Source: Phycisphaeraceae bacterium (lineage in GTDB: Bacteria; Planctomycetota; Phycisphaerae; Phycisphaerales; Phycisphaeraceae). From it: a stretch of DNA of 58,862 bases. Within the stretch, counting starts at the first letter, position 1, and every line of letters starts with the position of its first letter. Shown here piece by piece: positions 49,169 through 58,002 of this stretch. Below the pieces are notes generated by a model that saw only the letters and a list, made by a program, of their open reading frames with translations, was not told the DNA's origin and searched no databases. The translations under genes were made by a program, and so were the position numbers. The stretch is from assembly GCA_028280965.1 (NCBI GenBank), contig JANQKT010000115.1, forward strand, positions 1 through 58,862. Reading direction: 5' to 3'.

Positions 49169-49812
49169 GCTTGGCCTCCAAACGGTCGAGCGGGAACCCC
49201 GCGGACAGCCGAGCCCGGCGGCAGGTCGTTCGTGACGACCGCGCCGGCGGCGACGAACGAGCCTTCGCCGATCGTCACGCCCTGGATGACGACCGCGCCA
49301 GTGCCGAGGTGGCAGCCGTTGCCGACGGTGACGTTGCCGCTGAGCGTGACGCCGGGCGCGAGGTGGCAGTGGTCGCCGATGACGCAGTCGTGGTCGACCG
49401 AGACGCGGGTGTTGATGAGGGTATTGGCCCCGATCTCGGCACCGGGCTGGACGATGCTCCCCGCCATCAGTTGGGCGCCTTCACCGATCGTTGCGTTCGA
49501 CGCAACGACCGCCGAGGGGTGTGTGACGACCGCGAACGCGAAACCCTTCGCCCTCATCTGTTGGAAGACCGCTTGGCGGGATCCGGGCAGGCCCGCCGAC
49601 CCGACCGCGTTCGCGAGGCGGCAACTCACGGGGTCGGTCAATTCTGTCGCGGGCAGGATGACAAACCCGTCCGATGATCGGCCGTGCAGACTCGGGTCAT
49701 CGTCTACAACTTTGCCCCTGAAATCGGCGTTATTGAGGCGCAGCACATCGATCAGAACGCGGGCATGCCCGCCGGCGCCATACACGACGATCTCTTTCTC
49801 GGGCTGTGCCAT
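49165..49812 (-). CDS. NeuD/PglD-type sugar O- or N-acyltransferase
   Basis: A 215-residue enzyme: N-terminal Rossmann-like part EIVVYGAGGHARVLIDVL, then a left-handed beta-helix of hexapeptide repeats (NATIGEGAQLMAGSIVQPG, ISVDHDCVIGDHCHLAPGV, GNGCHLGTGAVVIQGVTIG). The catalytic His of the family is in SVDHD. It transfers acetyl (or acyl) from CoA to an amino or hydroxy sugar nucleotide. The ATG at 49812 is preferred over GTG 49815. It lies between the initiating transferase and the heparinase-like gene in one operon. Confidence 0.9.
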   Translation of the reverse strand: MAQPEKEIVVYGAGGHARVLIDVLRLNNADFRGKVVDDDPSLHGRSSDGFVILPATELTDPVSCRLANAVGSAGLPGSRQAVFQQMRAKGFAFAVVTHPSAVVASNATIGEGAQLMAGSIVQPGAEIGANTLINTRVSVDHDCVIGDHCHLAPGVTLSGNVTVGNGCHLGTGAVVIQGVTIGEGSFVAAGAVVTNDLPPGSAVRGVPARPFGGQA

Positions 49813-49835
49813 CACACGGTTGACATCGGCAGGAA

Positions 49836-50552
49836 TCAGGGCCGGGCATGACCGGGATGCGCCGCATCAAAGCCCGTGTGCTTACGGACCAGCGGGCTCT
49901 CGGGTTCGGGCAGGCCCTTGAACCACTTGTAGACCAGGCTGTTGCCCGGCGAGACGATCGCGTACGCCGTGAGAAAGATGATCTTCAGGTCGCTCAGCGT
50001 CGACCGTCGGTCGTTGTACCACAGCTCGACCGCGCCCTTGTACGGCAGGATGTCGTCGCGGTACGCGGCGATGAGGTCCTTGCCCTGCTCGCCGGCCTCG
50101 GTGATGATCGCCTCCTCGTCGCGGAAGACGATCGAGCCGATGCTGGTGAGCCCGGGGTTGGCCTTGACGATGTTCTCCTTGACGTGCTCGGGGTAGTCGC
50201 CGAAGCCGCGGGGCATGAGCGGGCGCCAGCCGACGATGGACATGTCGCCCTTGAGGACGTTGAGGACCTGCGGCAGCTCGTTGAGCTTGGCCATGCGCAG
50301 GAACCGGCCGACGGGCAGGACGCGCGGGTCGTTGCGGATCGTGATGTCGTTGGTGCCCTTGTTCTCGCTGCCGACAGCCATGGTGACGAACTTGAAGACC
50401 TTGAACAGCTCGCCGTTCTTGCCCACGCGGTCCTGGAGGAAGAAGACGTTGCCCTCGCCGGTGAAGCGCAGGACGACGATACACGCGAGCATCGGCAGCG
50501 CGAAGACCGCGAGCAGCAGCAGGCCGACCAGGATGTCGAAGAGTCGCTTCAT
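49836..50552 (-). CDS. Initiating sugar transferase (PglC/WcaJ catalytic domain)
   Basis: A 238-residue monotopic phosphoglycosyl transferase which moves a sugar phosphate from UDP-sugar to undecaprenyl phosphate and so starts repeat-unit assembly. It begins with MKRLFDILVGLLLLAVFALPM, the re-entrant membrane helix. VGKNGELFKVFKF, LRMAKLNELPQVLNVLKGDMSIVGWRP and PGLTSIGSI follow in family order; the catalytic Asp-Glu pair is replaced in order by the segment AKLNELPQ, where the Glu is present but the usual preceding Asp is Asn. The later region (ELWYNDRRSTLSDLKIIFLTA) is standard. It starts the minus-strand operon. Confidence 0.88.
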   Translation of the reverse strand: MKRLFDILVGLLLLAVFALPMLACIVVLRFTGEGNVFFLQDRVGKNGELFKVFKFVTMAVGSENKGTNDITIRNDPRVLPVGRFLRMAKLNELPQVLNVLKGDMSIVGWRPLMPRGFGDYPEHVKENIVKANPGLTSIGSIVFRDEEAIITEAGEQGKDLIAAYRDDILPYKGAVELWYNDRRSTLSDLKIIFLTAYAIVSPGNSLVYKWFKGLPEPESPLVRKHTGFDAAHPGHARP

Positions 50553-50708
50553 GCGGTTGCGGGTTCAAGTCGAGAGACACTCGTGAAAGGAGAATCTGTC
50601 TCTGGCGTTCCGGTTCGTTCCAGGTCTATTCCGGGGGCGGGGGGTATCATAGTGGCTCTGTTGTGGCGGGATGCCGCCCTGGGTTTGCTGGCCTGTAGAT
50701 GGAACGCC

Positions 50709-52511
50709 GTGCCCCGCTCGACCCGCTCGATTCCGCGTCTGCTGCGCACGGTCCGGCACCTGTCGTCGAGACAGATCATCGGCCAGTTGCGTCTGCGTCT
50801 GCGGTCGCTGGGCGGGGACCGGCTGGCGAAGTGGGCCGATAAGCAGACGCCCGAGCAGATGGAGCCCGCGTGGTCGCCGGTGACGGATTTCCTGCCGCCG
50901 CCACAGGCCTCGATGGATGCGGACGCGATCCGCCGCGGTGAGCTGACGTTTTTGAATCAGACGTACGCGATCGGCTCGCCTTTGGACTGGGGGACAACCC
51001 AGCCGCCCAAGCTCTGGCAGTACAACCTGCACTACATGGACTACCTCTGGGCACTGCCGGCCGACGGAGTGCGGGCGCTGGTGCTGGACTACATCGAGCG
51101 GCACCCGCCAAAACAGGGCAACTGCGGCTGGGAGCCGTACCCGCTGTCCCTGCGGTTGATGAACTGGTGTGCGCTGCTGTACGGAAGAGACCGCGAACAG
51201 ACGCTGGCAGATCATGCAGAGCACGCGAAGATCAGCGGGTGCATCCGTTTGATGGCGGCCTGGTTGAGTCAGAACCTTGAGACGCATATCTGTGCGAATC
51301 ACCTGCTAGAGAACTATCTCGCGCTCGCAATGACTGGCAACTGTTTTGTCAGCGAAGCGGAACTGCCAGAAGGCAAAACGACATATGAGAATGAACTGCC
51401 TGTTGCCTGGTGGCTGATTGGCGTCGAAGGCCTGCAGAACGAGCTGGGTGAACAAACACTCGCCGATGGCGGGCACTACGAGCGCTCACCGATGTACCAG
51501 AGCCGGCTCCTGTGTGCCCTGCTCTGGGTTTTGAATAGCGCAAGACCGAAGTATCGCGAGATGTTAACTCCGTACGCTCAGCGCATGGCCAACCACCTCG
51601 CCGCGATGACCCACCCTGACGGGCAGATCGCGCTCTTCAACGATGCGGCGTTCGGAATCTACAACACGCCGGGCGAGCTGTTCGATTTCGCCGAGCGGCT
51701 GGGGATCGAGGTCGATCGGAAAGCTGTCAGTCGAAGCGCCTGGCTGGCCGAATCGGGCTATGCCGTCGGCGGGTCGGATAACGCCGCGGACCACCGCTTC
51801 ATCATGGACGCCGGCGAACTCGGCCCGTCGTACCAGCCTGGCCATGCGCACTCGGACCTGCTCTCGTTCGAGCTGTCGCTCTTCGGCAAGCGGCTGGTCG
51901 TCGATGCGGGCAACTACGACTACGTCGCCTCGGATATGCGGGCCTACTGCCGGGGCGTCGAGGGCCACAACACCATCGAGATCAACGGGCAGGACCAGTG
52001 CGAGTTGTGGTCCGCCTTCCGCGTCGGCCGACGCGCCTACCCCCGGAAGGTGGCCGTGGACTGTGACCCATCAACGGGCGAACTGTCCGTCTCCGCGTCT
52101 CATAACGGTTACGACCACCTGCCCGGCCGGCCGAGGCACACCCGCAGGGCGACCTGGCACCCCGAGGGCGTGCTGCTGGTCGAGGACCGGGTCGATTCGG
52201 CCGAAGAGGTAGACGTGGTCAGCCGCCTGCGGCTGGGCGAGGGTTGGACGCTGCGCCCCGTCAACGTGGACCACTACGAGTTGGCCCAGGGAGGCGACGT
52301 GGCTACGATACGATTGTTCGGCGAGGCCGGCTGGGAGGTGGAAGACGGCTGGACCTGCCCGCACTTCTACGATAAACGCCCCTGCCGGGTGCTGACCCTG
52401 CGGGCCCGGGGCTCGGCCGTGCGCTGCGGCTTTATCATCGCCGCGGGAACGATCGACGGCGCCGTGCCGTTTGAATCGGTAGAGCTCGGCGGCAAGACCT
52501 ACGCCTTCTGA
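50709..52511 (+). CDS. Heparinase II/III-like protein
   Basis: A 600-residue protein. The N-terminal segment RLLRTVRHLSSRQIIGQLRLRL is the usual start of polysaccharide-cluster heparinase-like proteins; LWQYNLHYMDYLWALP, GCIRLMAAWLSQNLETHICANHLLENYLALA (Asn-His) and GGHYERSPMYQSRLLC form the toroid, and GHAHSDLLSFELS with NTIEINGQDQCELWSAFRVG the beta domain. Starts at GTG 50709 (chosen for length) or GTG 50652. It is divergent from the initiating transferase and two bases before the GT4-dehydrogenase fusion. It is only a distant relative of the copy at 47039. Confidence 0.88.
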   Translation: MPRSTRSIPRLLRTVRHLSSRQIIGQLRLRLRSLGGDRLAKWADKQTPEQMEPAWSPVTDFLPPPQASMDADAIRRGELTFLNQTYAIGSPLDWGTTQPPKLWQYNLHYMDYLWALPADGVRALVLDYIERHPPKQGNCGWEPYPLSLRLMNWCALLYGRDREQTLADHAEHAKISGCIRLMAAWLSQNLETHICANHLLENYLALAMTGNCFVSEAELPEGKTTYENELPVAWWLIGVEGLQNELGEQTLADGGHYERSPMYQSRLLCALLWVLNSARPKYREMLTPYAQRMANHLAAMTHPDGQIALFNDAAFGIYNTPGELFDFAERLGIEVDRKAVSRSAWLAESGYAVGGSDNAADHRFIMDAGELGPSYQPGHAHSDLLSFELSLFGKRLVVDAGNYDYVASDMRAYCRGVEGHNTIEINGQDQCELWSAFRVGRRAYPRKVAVDCDPSTGELSVSASHNGYDHLPGRPRHTRRATWHPEGVLLVEDRVDSAEEVDVVSRLRLGEGWTLRPVNVDHYELAQGGDVATIRLFGEAGWEVEDGWTCPHFYDKRPCRVLTLRARGSAVRCGFIIAAGTIDGAVPFESVELGGKTYAF

Positions 52512-52513
52512 CC

Positions 52514-55357
52514 ATGCGGATCCTCTTCCTCACCCACTACTTCCCGCCCGAGGGCAACGCGCCGGCCACGCGCGTGCACGCGCTGTGCAAGCGCTGGGTC
52601 GAGATGGGCCACGAGGTCACCGTCATCACCTGCGCGCCCAACGTCCCCGACGGCAAGGTCTACGACGGCTATAAGAACAAGCTCGTCCAGCGCGAGGACA
52701 TTGACGGGATCAAGGTCGTCCGCGTCTGGACCTGGGTCGCGGCGAACAAGGGCACGCTGCTTCGGACGATCAACTTCGTGTCGTTCCAGATGAGCGCGAC
52801 GATCGCGTCGCTGTTCCAGAAGCGGCCGGGCGTCGTCATCGCGACCAGCCCGCAGTTCTTCTGCGGCTGGGCGGGGGTGTTCGCGAGCTGGATCAAGCGT
52901 GCGCCGTTTGTGCTCGAGATCCGCGACATCTGGCCGGCGTCGATCGCGGCGGTCGGCGCAGCGGGCATGGCCCCGGGCCGACGCAGGTGGCTGCTGCGGA
53001 CGCTCGAGTGGCTCGAACGCCGGCTCTACGGCTTTTCCAAGCACATCGTCACCGTCGGCGAGTGCTACCGTCGGGACCTGCTGGACCGCAACGTGCCCGA
53101 GAAGAAGATCTCGGTCATCACCAACGGCGTCGACGCGGACCGCTTCACGCCATGCGCACCGGATGAAACGATCCGCCAGCGCCACGGCCTGACCGACAAT
53201 CACCTGGTCGTGTCGTACATCGGCACGGTCGGCATGGCGTCGGGTCTGGGCGTCGTGCTCCGCGCCGCGAAACAATACAAGGAACGCGGCAACGAACGCG
53301 TCCGCTTCATGATCGTCGGCGACGGCGCGATCCGCGAAGACCTTGAAACGCAGGCCAAAGCGGAGGGCCTGGACAACGTCATCTTCGCCGGCCGGCGGCC
53401 GAAGGAAGAGATGACCGGCTACCTGTCGGCGACGGACGTGTGCCTGATCCACCTGATCAAGCGCGACCTGTTCAAGTCGGTGCTGCCCTCGAAGATCTTC
53501 GAGGCCACCGCGATGCGTCGGCCGATCGTGCTCGGCGTCGAGGGCTTCGCCTGCGAGCTGATCCGCGAATCAAACGCCGGGCTGTGCATCGAGCCAGAGA
53601 GCGAAGGCGCGCTCATCGACGCGGTCGATCGGCTCGCGGCGGACACCAGGCTGCGGCAAACCCTCGGCGATAACGGCTACGACTACTTCGTGCCGCGCTA
53701 CGACATCGACAAGCTGACCCGGGATTATGCGGGCATCCTCGGCGACATCGCGGCCCGGCGGCCGGTCGCCGCGCTGCCGGCCGTCGAAGAAAGCGAACAT
53801 ACCGCACCGACCCCGAACAGCCGCGCGGGCATGGACTTCAAGACAACGGCGGGCTTGACCATGCTGCCGACGATCGAGCCGGCCGCCGACACGGGTGTCA
53901 GCTTCGCGTCGCTGCTGGCCGAGGCACGCCCGGGCGCGACGCCTGCCGAGCGACCGGTCGTGTGTGTGCAGGGCCTGGGCCACGTCGGCTCGGCGATGGC
54001 CGTCGCCGTCGCCAACGCGCGCGACGCGCAGGGGCAGCCGCTGTACAACGTCATCGGCGTCGAGCTGGACAACGACATCGGCAACGAGAAGGTCTGCGCG
54101 ATCAACGCGGGCCGGATGCCCTTCGCCTTCACCGATGGCCAGCTCTCCGCGGCGCTCAAGAGCGGGTTTGAGAACAACAACCTCATTGCGACGATCAACA
54201 AGGACGCCTACGAACTCGCGTCGGTCGTTCTGGTGGATGTGCCCTTCGACGTCGCGGACATCAACGGCACGCCGCACCTGCCGTGGGACCACTTCAAGTC
54301 CGCGCTACGCACGATCGGGACCCACATCCGGCCGGGCGCGCTGATCCTGGTCGAGACGACCGTCCCGCCGGGCGCGTGCGAGAAGGTCGCCGCCCCGCTG
54401 CTGGCCGAGTGCTTCCGCGAGCGCGGCCTGCCCGAAGACGGCTTCCTCTTGGCGCACTCGTACGAGCGCGTCATGCCTGGTCCGCAGTACTACGAATCGA
54501 TCGTCAATTTCTGGCGCGTCTTCGCCGGCCATACCGACCGGGCGGGCGACGCGGCCCAGGCCTTCCTCTCCAGCGTCATCGACACCGACAACTACCCGAT
54601 GACCCGGCTGCAGAACACGACGGCGTCGGAAACCGCGAAGGTGCTGGAGAACAGTTACCGCGCGACGAACATCGCGTTCGTTGAGGAGTGGGGCCGGTTC
54701 GCCGAGTCCGTCGGCATCGACCTGTTTGAAGTCATCAATGCGATCCGCGTCCGGCCGACGCACAACAACCTCCGCCAGCCGGGGTTCGGCGTCGGCGGGT
54801 ACTGCCTGACCAAGGACCCGCTGATGGCCAAGCTCGCCGGGCAGGAGCTGTTCGACCTGGGCCTGGACTTCCCGTTCAGCACGATGGCGGTCAAGACCAA
54901 CAACGCGATGCCGATCGTCTCGCTGGACTACATCGACGGCGCGCTCGGCGGGCTCGCCGGCAAGCGCATCCTGCTGCTGGGCGTGAGCTACCGCCCGGGC
55001 GTCGGCGACACGCGGTACTCGCCGTCGGAGATCTTCGTCCGCGAGGCGCAGGATCGTGGTGCCACGGTTGATTGCCAGGACCCGCTGATCGACCACTGGC
55101 GCGAGTTCGACCTTGACCTGCCCGCCGAGATCCCGGGTCCCGCCGGCTACGACGCGGTCGTCTTCGCCGTCGGCCACAAGCAATACATGGAGCTGGACCT
55201 CAAGGCCTGGCTCGCCGGCGCGACGCCGCTGATCTTCGACAGCAACTGCGTGCTCAGCGCGGCCCAGCGCCGGGCGGCGCGCGACGCGGGCTGCGACGTC
55301 CGCGCGATCGGGCGTGGCGGCCTGCCCTCGCCAAGCCCCGTGGAGGCGACACCATGA
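52514..55357 (+). CDS. Fusion of GT4 glycosyltransferase and nucleotide-sugar dehydrogenase
   Basis: A 947-residue fusion. Residues 1-410 are a WbuB-like GT4: LFLTHYFPPEGNAPATRVHAL, VLEIRDIWPASIAAVG, VITNGVDADRFTP and KSVLPSKIFEATAMRRPIVLG. A loose linker (about 410-475) leads to a UDP-glucose/GDP-mannose dehydrogenase-type domain: CVQGLGHVGSAMAVAVA (NAD loop near 486), ALILVETTVPPGACEKV, the catalytic Cys in GGYCLTKDP (near 761) and LLGVSYRPGVGDTRYSPS near the end. Thus one chain may oxidise a UDP-sugar to the uronate and transfer a sugar. It ends with a four-base overlap with the epimerase gene. Confidence 0.9.
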   Translation: MRILFLTHYFPPEGNAPATRVHALCKRWVEMGHEVTVITCAPNVPDGKVYDGYKNKLVQREDIDGIKVVRVWTWVAANKGTLLRTINFVSFQMSATIASLFQKRPGVVIATSPQFFCGWAGVFASWIKRAPFVLEIRDIWPASIAAVGAAGMAPGRRRWLLRTLEWLERRLYGFSKHIVTVGECYRRDLLDRNVPEKKISVITNGVDADRFTPCAPDETIRQRHGLTDNHLVVSYIGTVGMASGLGVVLRAAKQYKERGNERVRFMIVGDGAIREDLETQAKAEGLDNVIFAGRRPKEEMTGYLSATDVCLIHLIKRDLFKSVLPSKIFEATAMRRPIVLGVEGFACELIRESNAGLCIEPESEGALIDAVDRLAADTRLRQTLGDNGYDYFVPRYDIDKLTRDYAGILGDIAARRPVAALPAVEESEHTAPTPNSRAGMDFKTTAGLTMLPTIEPAADTGVSFASLLAEARPGATPAERPVVCVQGLGHVGSAMAVAVANARDAQGQPLYNVIGVELDNDIGNEKVCAINAGRMPFAFTDGQLSAALKSGFENNNLIATINKDAYELASVVLVDVPFDVADINGTPHLPWDHFKSALRTIGTHIRPGALILVETTVPPGACEKVAAPLLAECFRERGLPEDGFLLAHSYERVMPGPQYYESIVNFWRVFAGHTDRAGDAAQAFLSSVIDTDNYPMTRLQNTTASETAKVLENSYRATNIAFVEEWGRFAESVGIDLFEVINAIRVRPTHNNLRQPGFGVGGYCLTKDPLMAKLAGQELFDLGLDFPFSTMAVKTNNAMPIVSLDYIDGALGGLAGKRILLLGVSYRPGVGDTRYSPSEIFVREAQDRGATVDCQDPLIDHWREFDLDLPAEIPGPAGYDAVVFAVGHKQYMELDLKAWLAGATPLIFDSNCVLSAAQRRAARDAGCDVRAIGRGGLPSPSPVEATP

Positions 55358-56346
55358 AAGTCCTGATCACCGGGGGCGCGGGCTTCATCGGCGGGCACTT
55401 CGCCAACCGGCTCCTGCAATCCAACAACGTCCATATCGACCTGCTCGACAACTTCGCGCGCGCTGTCCACGACCCGTTCCTCGACGCGCTCAAGGCCAAA
55501 CCCAACGTCGGCGTCATCGAGCGCGACCTCCTGCTGCACGGTGCGCTGGACGACCTCGCCGATGACTACACCCACATCGTCCACCTCGCCGCAATCGTCG
55601 GCGTTGTTCACGTCCTCAAAAAACCCTACGACGTGCTGCGAAGCAACGAGGGCATGATGTTCGCCGCGCTCGACCTCGCGCACCGGCAGAAAAACCTCGA
55701 GCGGTTTGTCTTCGCCTCGACCAGCGAGATCGTCGCGGGCACCCTGCTGCAGTACGGCATCGACATCCCGACCCCGGAGACAACGCCGCTGTGCGTTCCC
55801 GACCCGTCGGACGTCCGGCACACATACCTGTTGTCCAAGCTGTACGGCGAATCGCTCTGCCACCACAGCGGCTTGCCGTTCACCTGCGTCCGCCCGCACA
55901 ACGTCTACGGCCCGCGGATGGGGCTGGTGCACGTCGTGCCCGAGCTGGCGAAGAAGGTGCTGGCGCTGCCGGAAGGCGGCGAGCTGGAGGTCTTCTCCGC
56001 CGACCACCGCCGAACGTTCTGCTACGTCGACGACGCGGTGGAGATCATGGCCCGGCTGATGACCGGCGGGGACGACTGCCAAGGCGTTTTCAACCTCGGC
56101 ACGCAAGACCCGGAGGTCACGATCCGCGAGATGGCCCAGGCGGTGGTGGACAAGATCGGCAAGCACGTAAAACTGGTGGACGGCCCGGTGATGACCGGCT
56201 CGCCGACACGCCGCTGCCCGGACATGGGCAAGACGACCGCCGCGTGTGGTTTCACGTCACAGGTCTCGCTCGCCGAGGGCGTGGGCCGGACGCTGGACTG
56301 GTACAACGAGCACGTGTTCAAGGCCGGCGGGCCGTCGGCGGTGTGA
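55354..56346 (+). CDS. NAD-dependent epimerase/dehydratase
   Basis: A 330-residue extended SDR for nucleotide sugars. VLITGGAGFIGGHFANRLL is the NAD site; VHLAAIVGV, FASTSEIVAGT and TYLLSKLYGE (Tyr-x-x-x-Lys) give the catalytic set, and CVRPHNVYGPRMG and RRTFCYVDDAVE are typical of UDP-glucose 4-epimerase or GDP-mannose 4,6-dehydratase relatives. With the fused dehydrogenase, a UDP-uronate epimerase or decarboxylase is an attractive role. The start overlaps the previous stop (ATGA). Confidence 0.9.
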   Translation: MKVLITGGAGFIGGHFANRLLQSNNVHIDLLDNFARAVHDPFLDALKAKPNVGVIERDLLLHGALDDLADDYTHIVHLAAIVGVVHVLKKPYDVLRSNEGMMFAALDLAHRQKNLERFVFASTSEIVAGTLLQYGIDIPTPETTPLCVPDPSDVRHTYLLSKLYGESLCHHSGLPFTCVRPHNVYGPRMGLVHVVPELAKKVLALPEGGELEVFSADHRRTFCYVDDAVEIMARLMTGGDDCQGVFNLGTQDPEVTIREMAQAVVDKIGKHVKLVDGPVMTGSPTRRCPDMGKTTAACGFTSQVSLAEGVGRTLDWYNEHVFKAGGPSAV

Positions 56347-56362
56347 AGCCTCATCGCCCCCG

Positions 56363-57955
56363 TCAGCTGTCTTCGTCAAAGCGCTTCAAACCTAACGACT
56401 GGATCGTTATCCCCGCGGCGCTGCGAATCGCGAAATGACGAATATCAGGCGGCTTGCCGTAAGGCGCATCGGTCAGCTTGTCGATACTGCCCCGCCACTG
56501 CCAGGTCTGCTGATCATTGACCCAGACCCTGATTGCGGCCTGATCTTTGCTGAAGATCTTCACCTGAACCCGTATGCCTGCCGGAACGCCAGCATCAAGG
56601 CGCATGCTCCTCTCTGAACCATCGATGTATAGCAAACCATCGACTTTGGACTTGCGGTGCTTCCCGCCATCTACAATTAAACGGGCGGAACGATCCACAA
56701 CGGGCAGCCAAATGATGAGGGCATCACGTTCTCGGCCGTCCGCCTCAACCGTCATGGACACTTCATAGTGTTCGCCGCCGACCTGGGGCAGATGAAGGAT
56801 CGTTTGAGACGGCAGCAACAGCTCGCCCTTGCGGAACGTAAACGGCTTGCCATCGATCACATGCTTCTTGGGATCCAACAGCTTCAGCAGATCGGTCTCA
56901 TCGCCTTTCACGGCGTACTGCTGCTCGAAAAGCTCGTCCAGTTGGCGGAGCCGGATCACCGCGCGCGCCTTCTCGATGTCTTCCTTCGACGTCGTGGCGA
57001 CGTACCGGGCCAGCATCAGACGGGCCGACACCAGCGCACGCTCTTTCGCCGGCTCGCTCAGGCCCGGCTCATCGATCAGGTCGGCGTACCAGTTGCCCGC
57101 CTTGGCCCAATGGCCAGGCGGGTGGTCGCCCGGGTCGTCCACCTCGGCCCCGCCGACCGATGCGGCGGCCTCCAGGCCCTGCGCGAAACCGGCGTCTTTC
57201 AGGAACACCGCATACAACCGGGCCTGCTCCGGCCTGGCCATCTCCAGCACGAGCAGGACCACCAGCCGGCGGGCCTTGGCCGGGGAGATCGCGTTGGCCT
57301 CCGCGGCCGCCTCGAGCTCACGCAGCTCCTCGTGCATCCGCTCGAACGCGCGGACCTCGCCGAGCTTGTCACGCAGGTTGAACGCGCGCTCCAGGCGGTT
57401 GACACGCTGCACCGAGCCGGCCTCGTTGAACCAGCGCTTGGCGTTGACAAGGTCGCCGCTGTTGATCGCCGACTCCGCCGCGGCCACCAACTCATCGAAG
57501 TACACCCCGGCGACCTGCTTGCGCTGCCCCGCATCGACCGCGCGGTACCAGGACGCGTAGACCTTCAGCCGCCGGCCCGGCCCGGCTTCGGGGTGCCCGG
57601 GGTTGTGCTCGGCCAGTGCATCCAGGGCCCGGAGCGCGAGTTCATGGCCCGCGCGCGAGCGATCAACCATCCCGGCAAGCCGGACATACAGCGCCGTCTT
57701 CGCGTCGGGCTCGTCGGGCAGCGTCGGGGCGATTTCGAGCATCTCGGCCATGAGCTCGAGGTCGTCTTCATCATCCCGCGTGCGCTGGACGGCCTCGATC
57801 CGTTTGCCGTAAAGCGATTCGACAAACGCCCGGCCCTCGTCGGGGCCCGGCTCATCGGCGTCCTGCGCGGACACCGCGTCGGGCATCCCGAGCAGGGCGC
57901 CCGAAAGCAGTGCGGCGGACAGCACCCGGAACGGCTTTCTTCTCACGTCTTGCAT
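56363..57955 (-). CDS. Secreted protein with helical and beta-sandwich domains, function unknown
   Basis: A 530-residue exported protein with a signal peptide (cut near residue 30, VSAQDAD). Residues about 40-330 are helical and TPR-like (RAGHELALRALDALAEHNPGH). After the linker KGDETDLLKLLDPKKHVIDG comes a beta domain (about 350-530), with FRKGELLLPSQTILHLP, HYEVSMTVEADGRERDALI and VNDQQTWQWRGSIDKL, in the style of concanavalin-like LamG or 3-keto-disaccharide hydrolase domains. No catalytic residues are clear. It is convergent to the epimerase gene and not evidently part of the cluster. Confidence 0.75.
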   Translation of the reverse strand: MQDVRRKPFRVLSAALLSGALLGMPDAVSAQDADEPGPDEGRAFVESLYGKRIEAVQRTRDDEDDLELMAEMLEIAPTLPDEPDAKTALYVRLAGMVDRSRAGHELALRALDALAEHNPGHPEAGPGRRLKVYASWYRAVDAGQRKQVAGVYFDELVAAAESAINSGDLVNAKRWFNEAGSVQRVNRLERAFNLRDKLGEVRAFERMHEELRELEAAAEANAISPAKARRLVVLLVLEMARPEQARLYAVFLKDAGFAQGLEAAASVGGAEVDDPGDHPPGHWAKAGNWYADLIDEPGLSEPAKERALVSARLMLARYVATTSKEDIEKARAVIRLRQLDELFEQQYAVKGDETDLLKLLDPKKHVIDGKPFTFRKGELLLPSQTILHLPQVGGEHYEVSMTVEADGRERDALIIWLPVVDRSARLIVDGGKHRKSKVDGLLYIDGSERSMRLDAGVPAGIRVQVKIFSKDQAAIRVWVNDQQTWQWRGSIDKLTDAPYGKPPDIRHFAIRSAAGITIQSLGLKRFDEDS

Positions 57956-58002
57956 ACCGCGGCATTATAGACACCGCGGGCGGACTTCCATAGCGGGTTG
58001 TT

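Noticed and set aside
49848..50700. N-terminal part of an 887-codon frame joined to the heparinase-like gene
   Set aside because: This part is antisense to the initiating transferase gene; the family starts near RLLRTVRHL.
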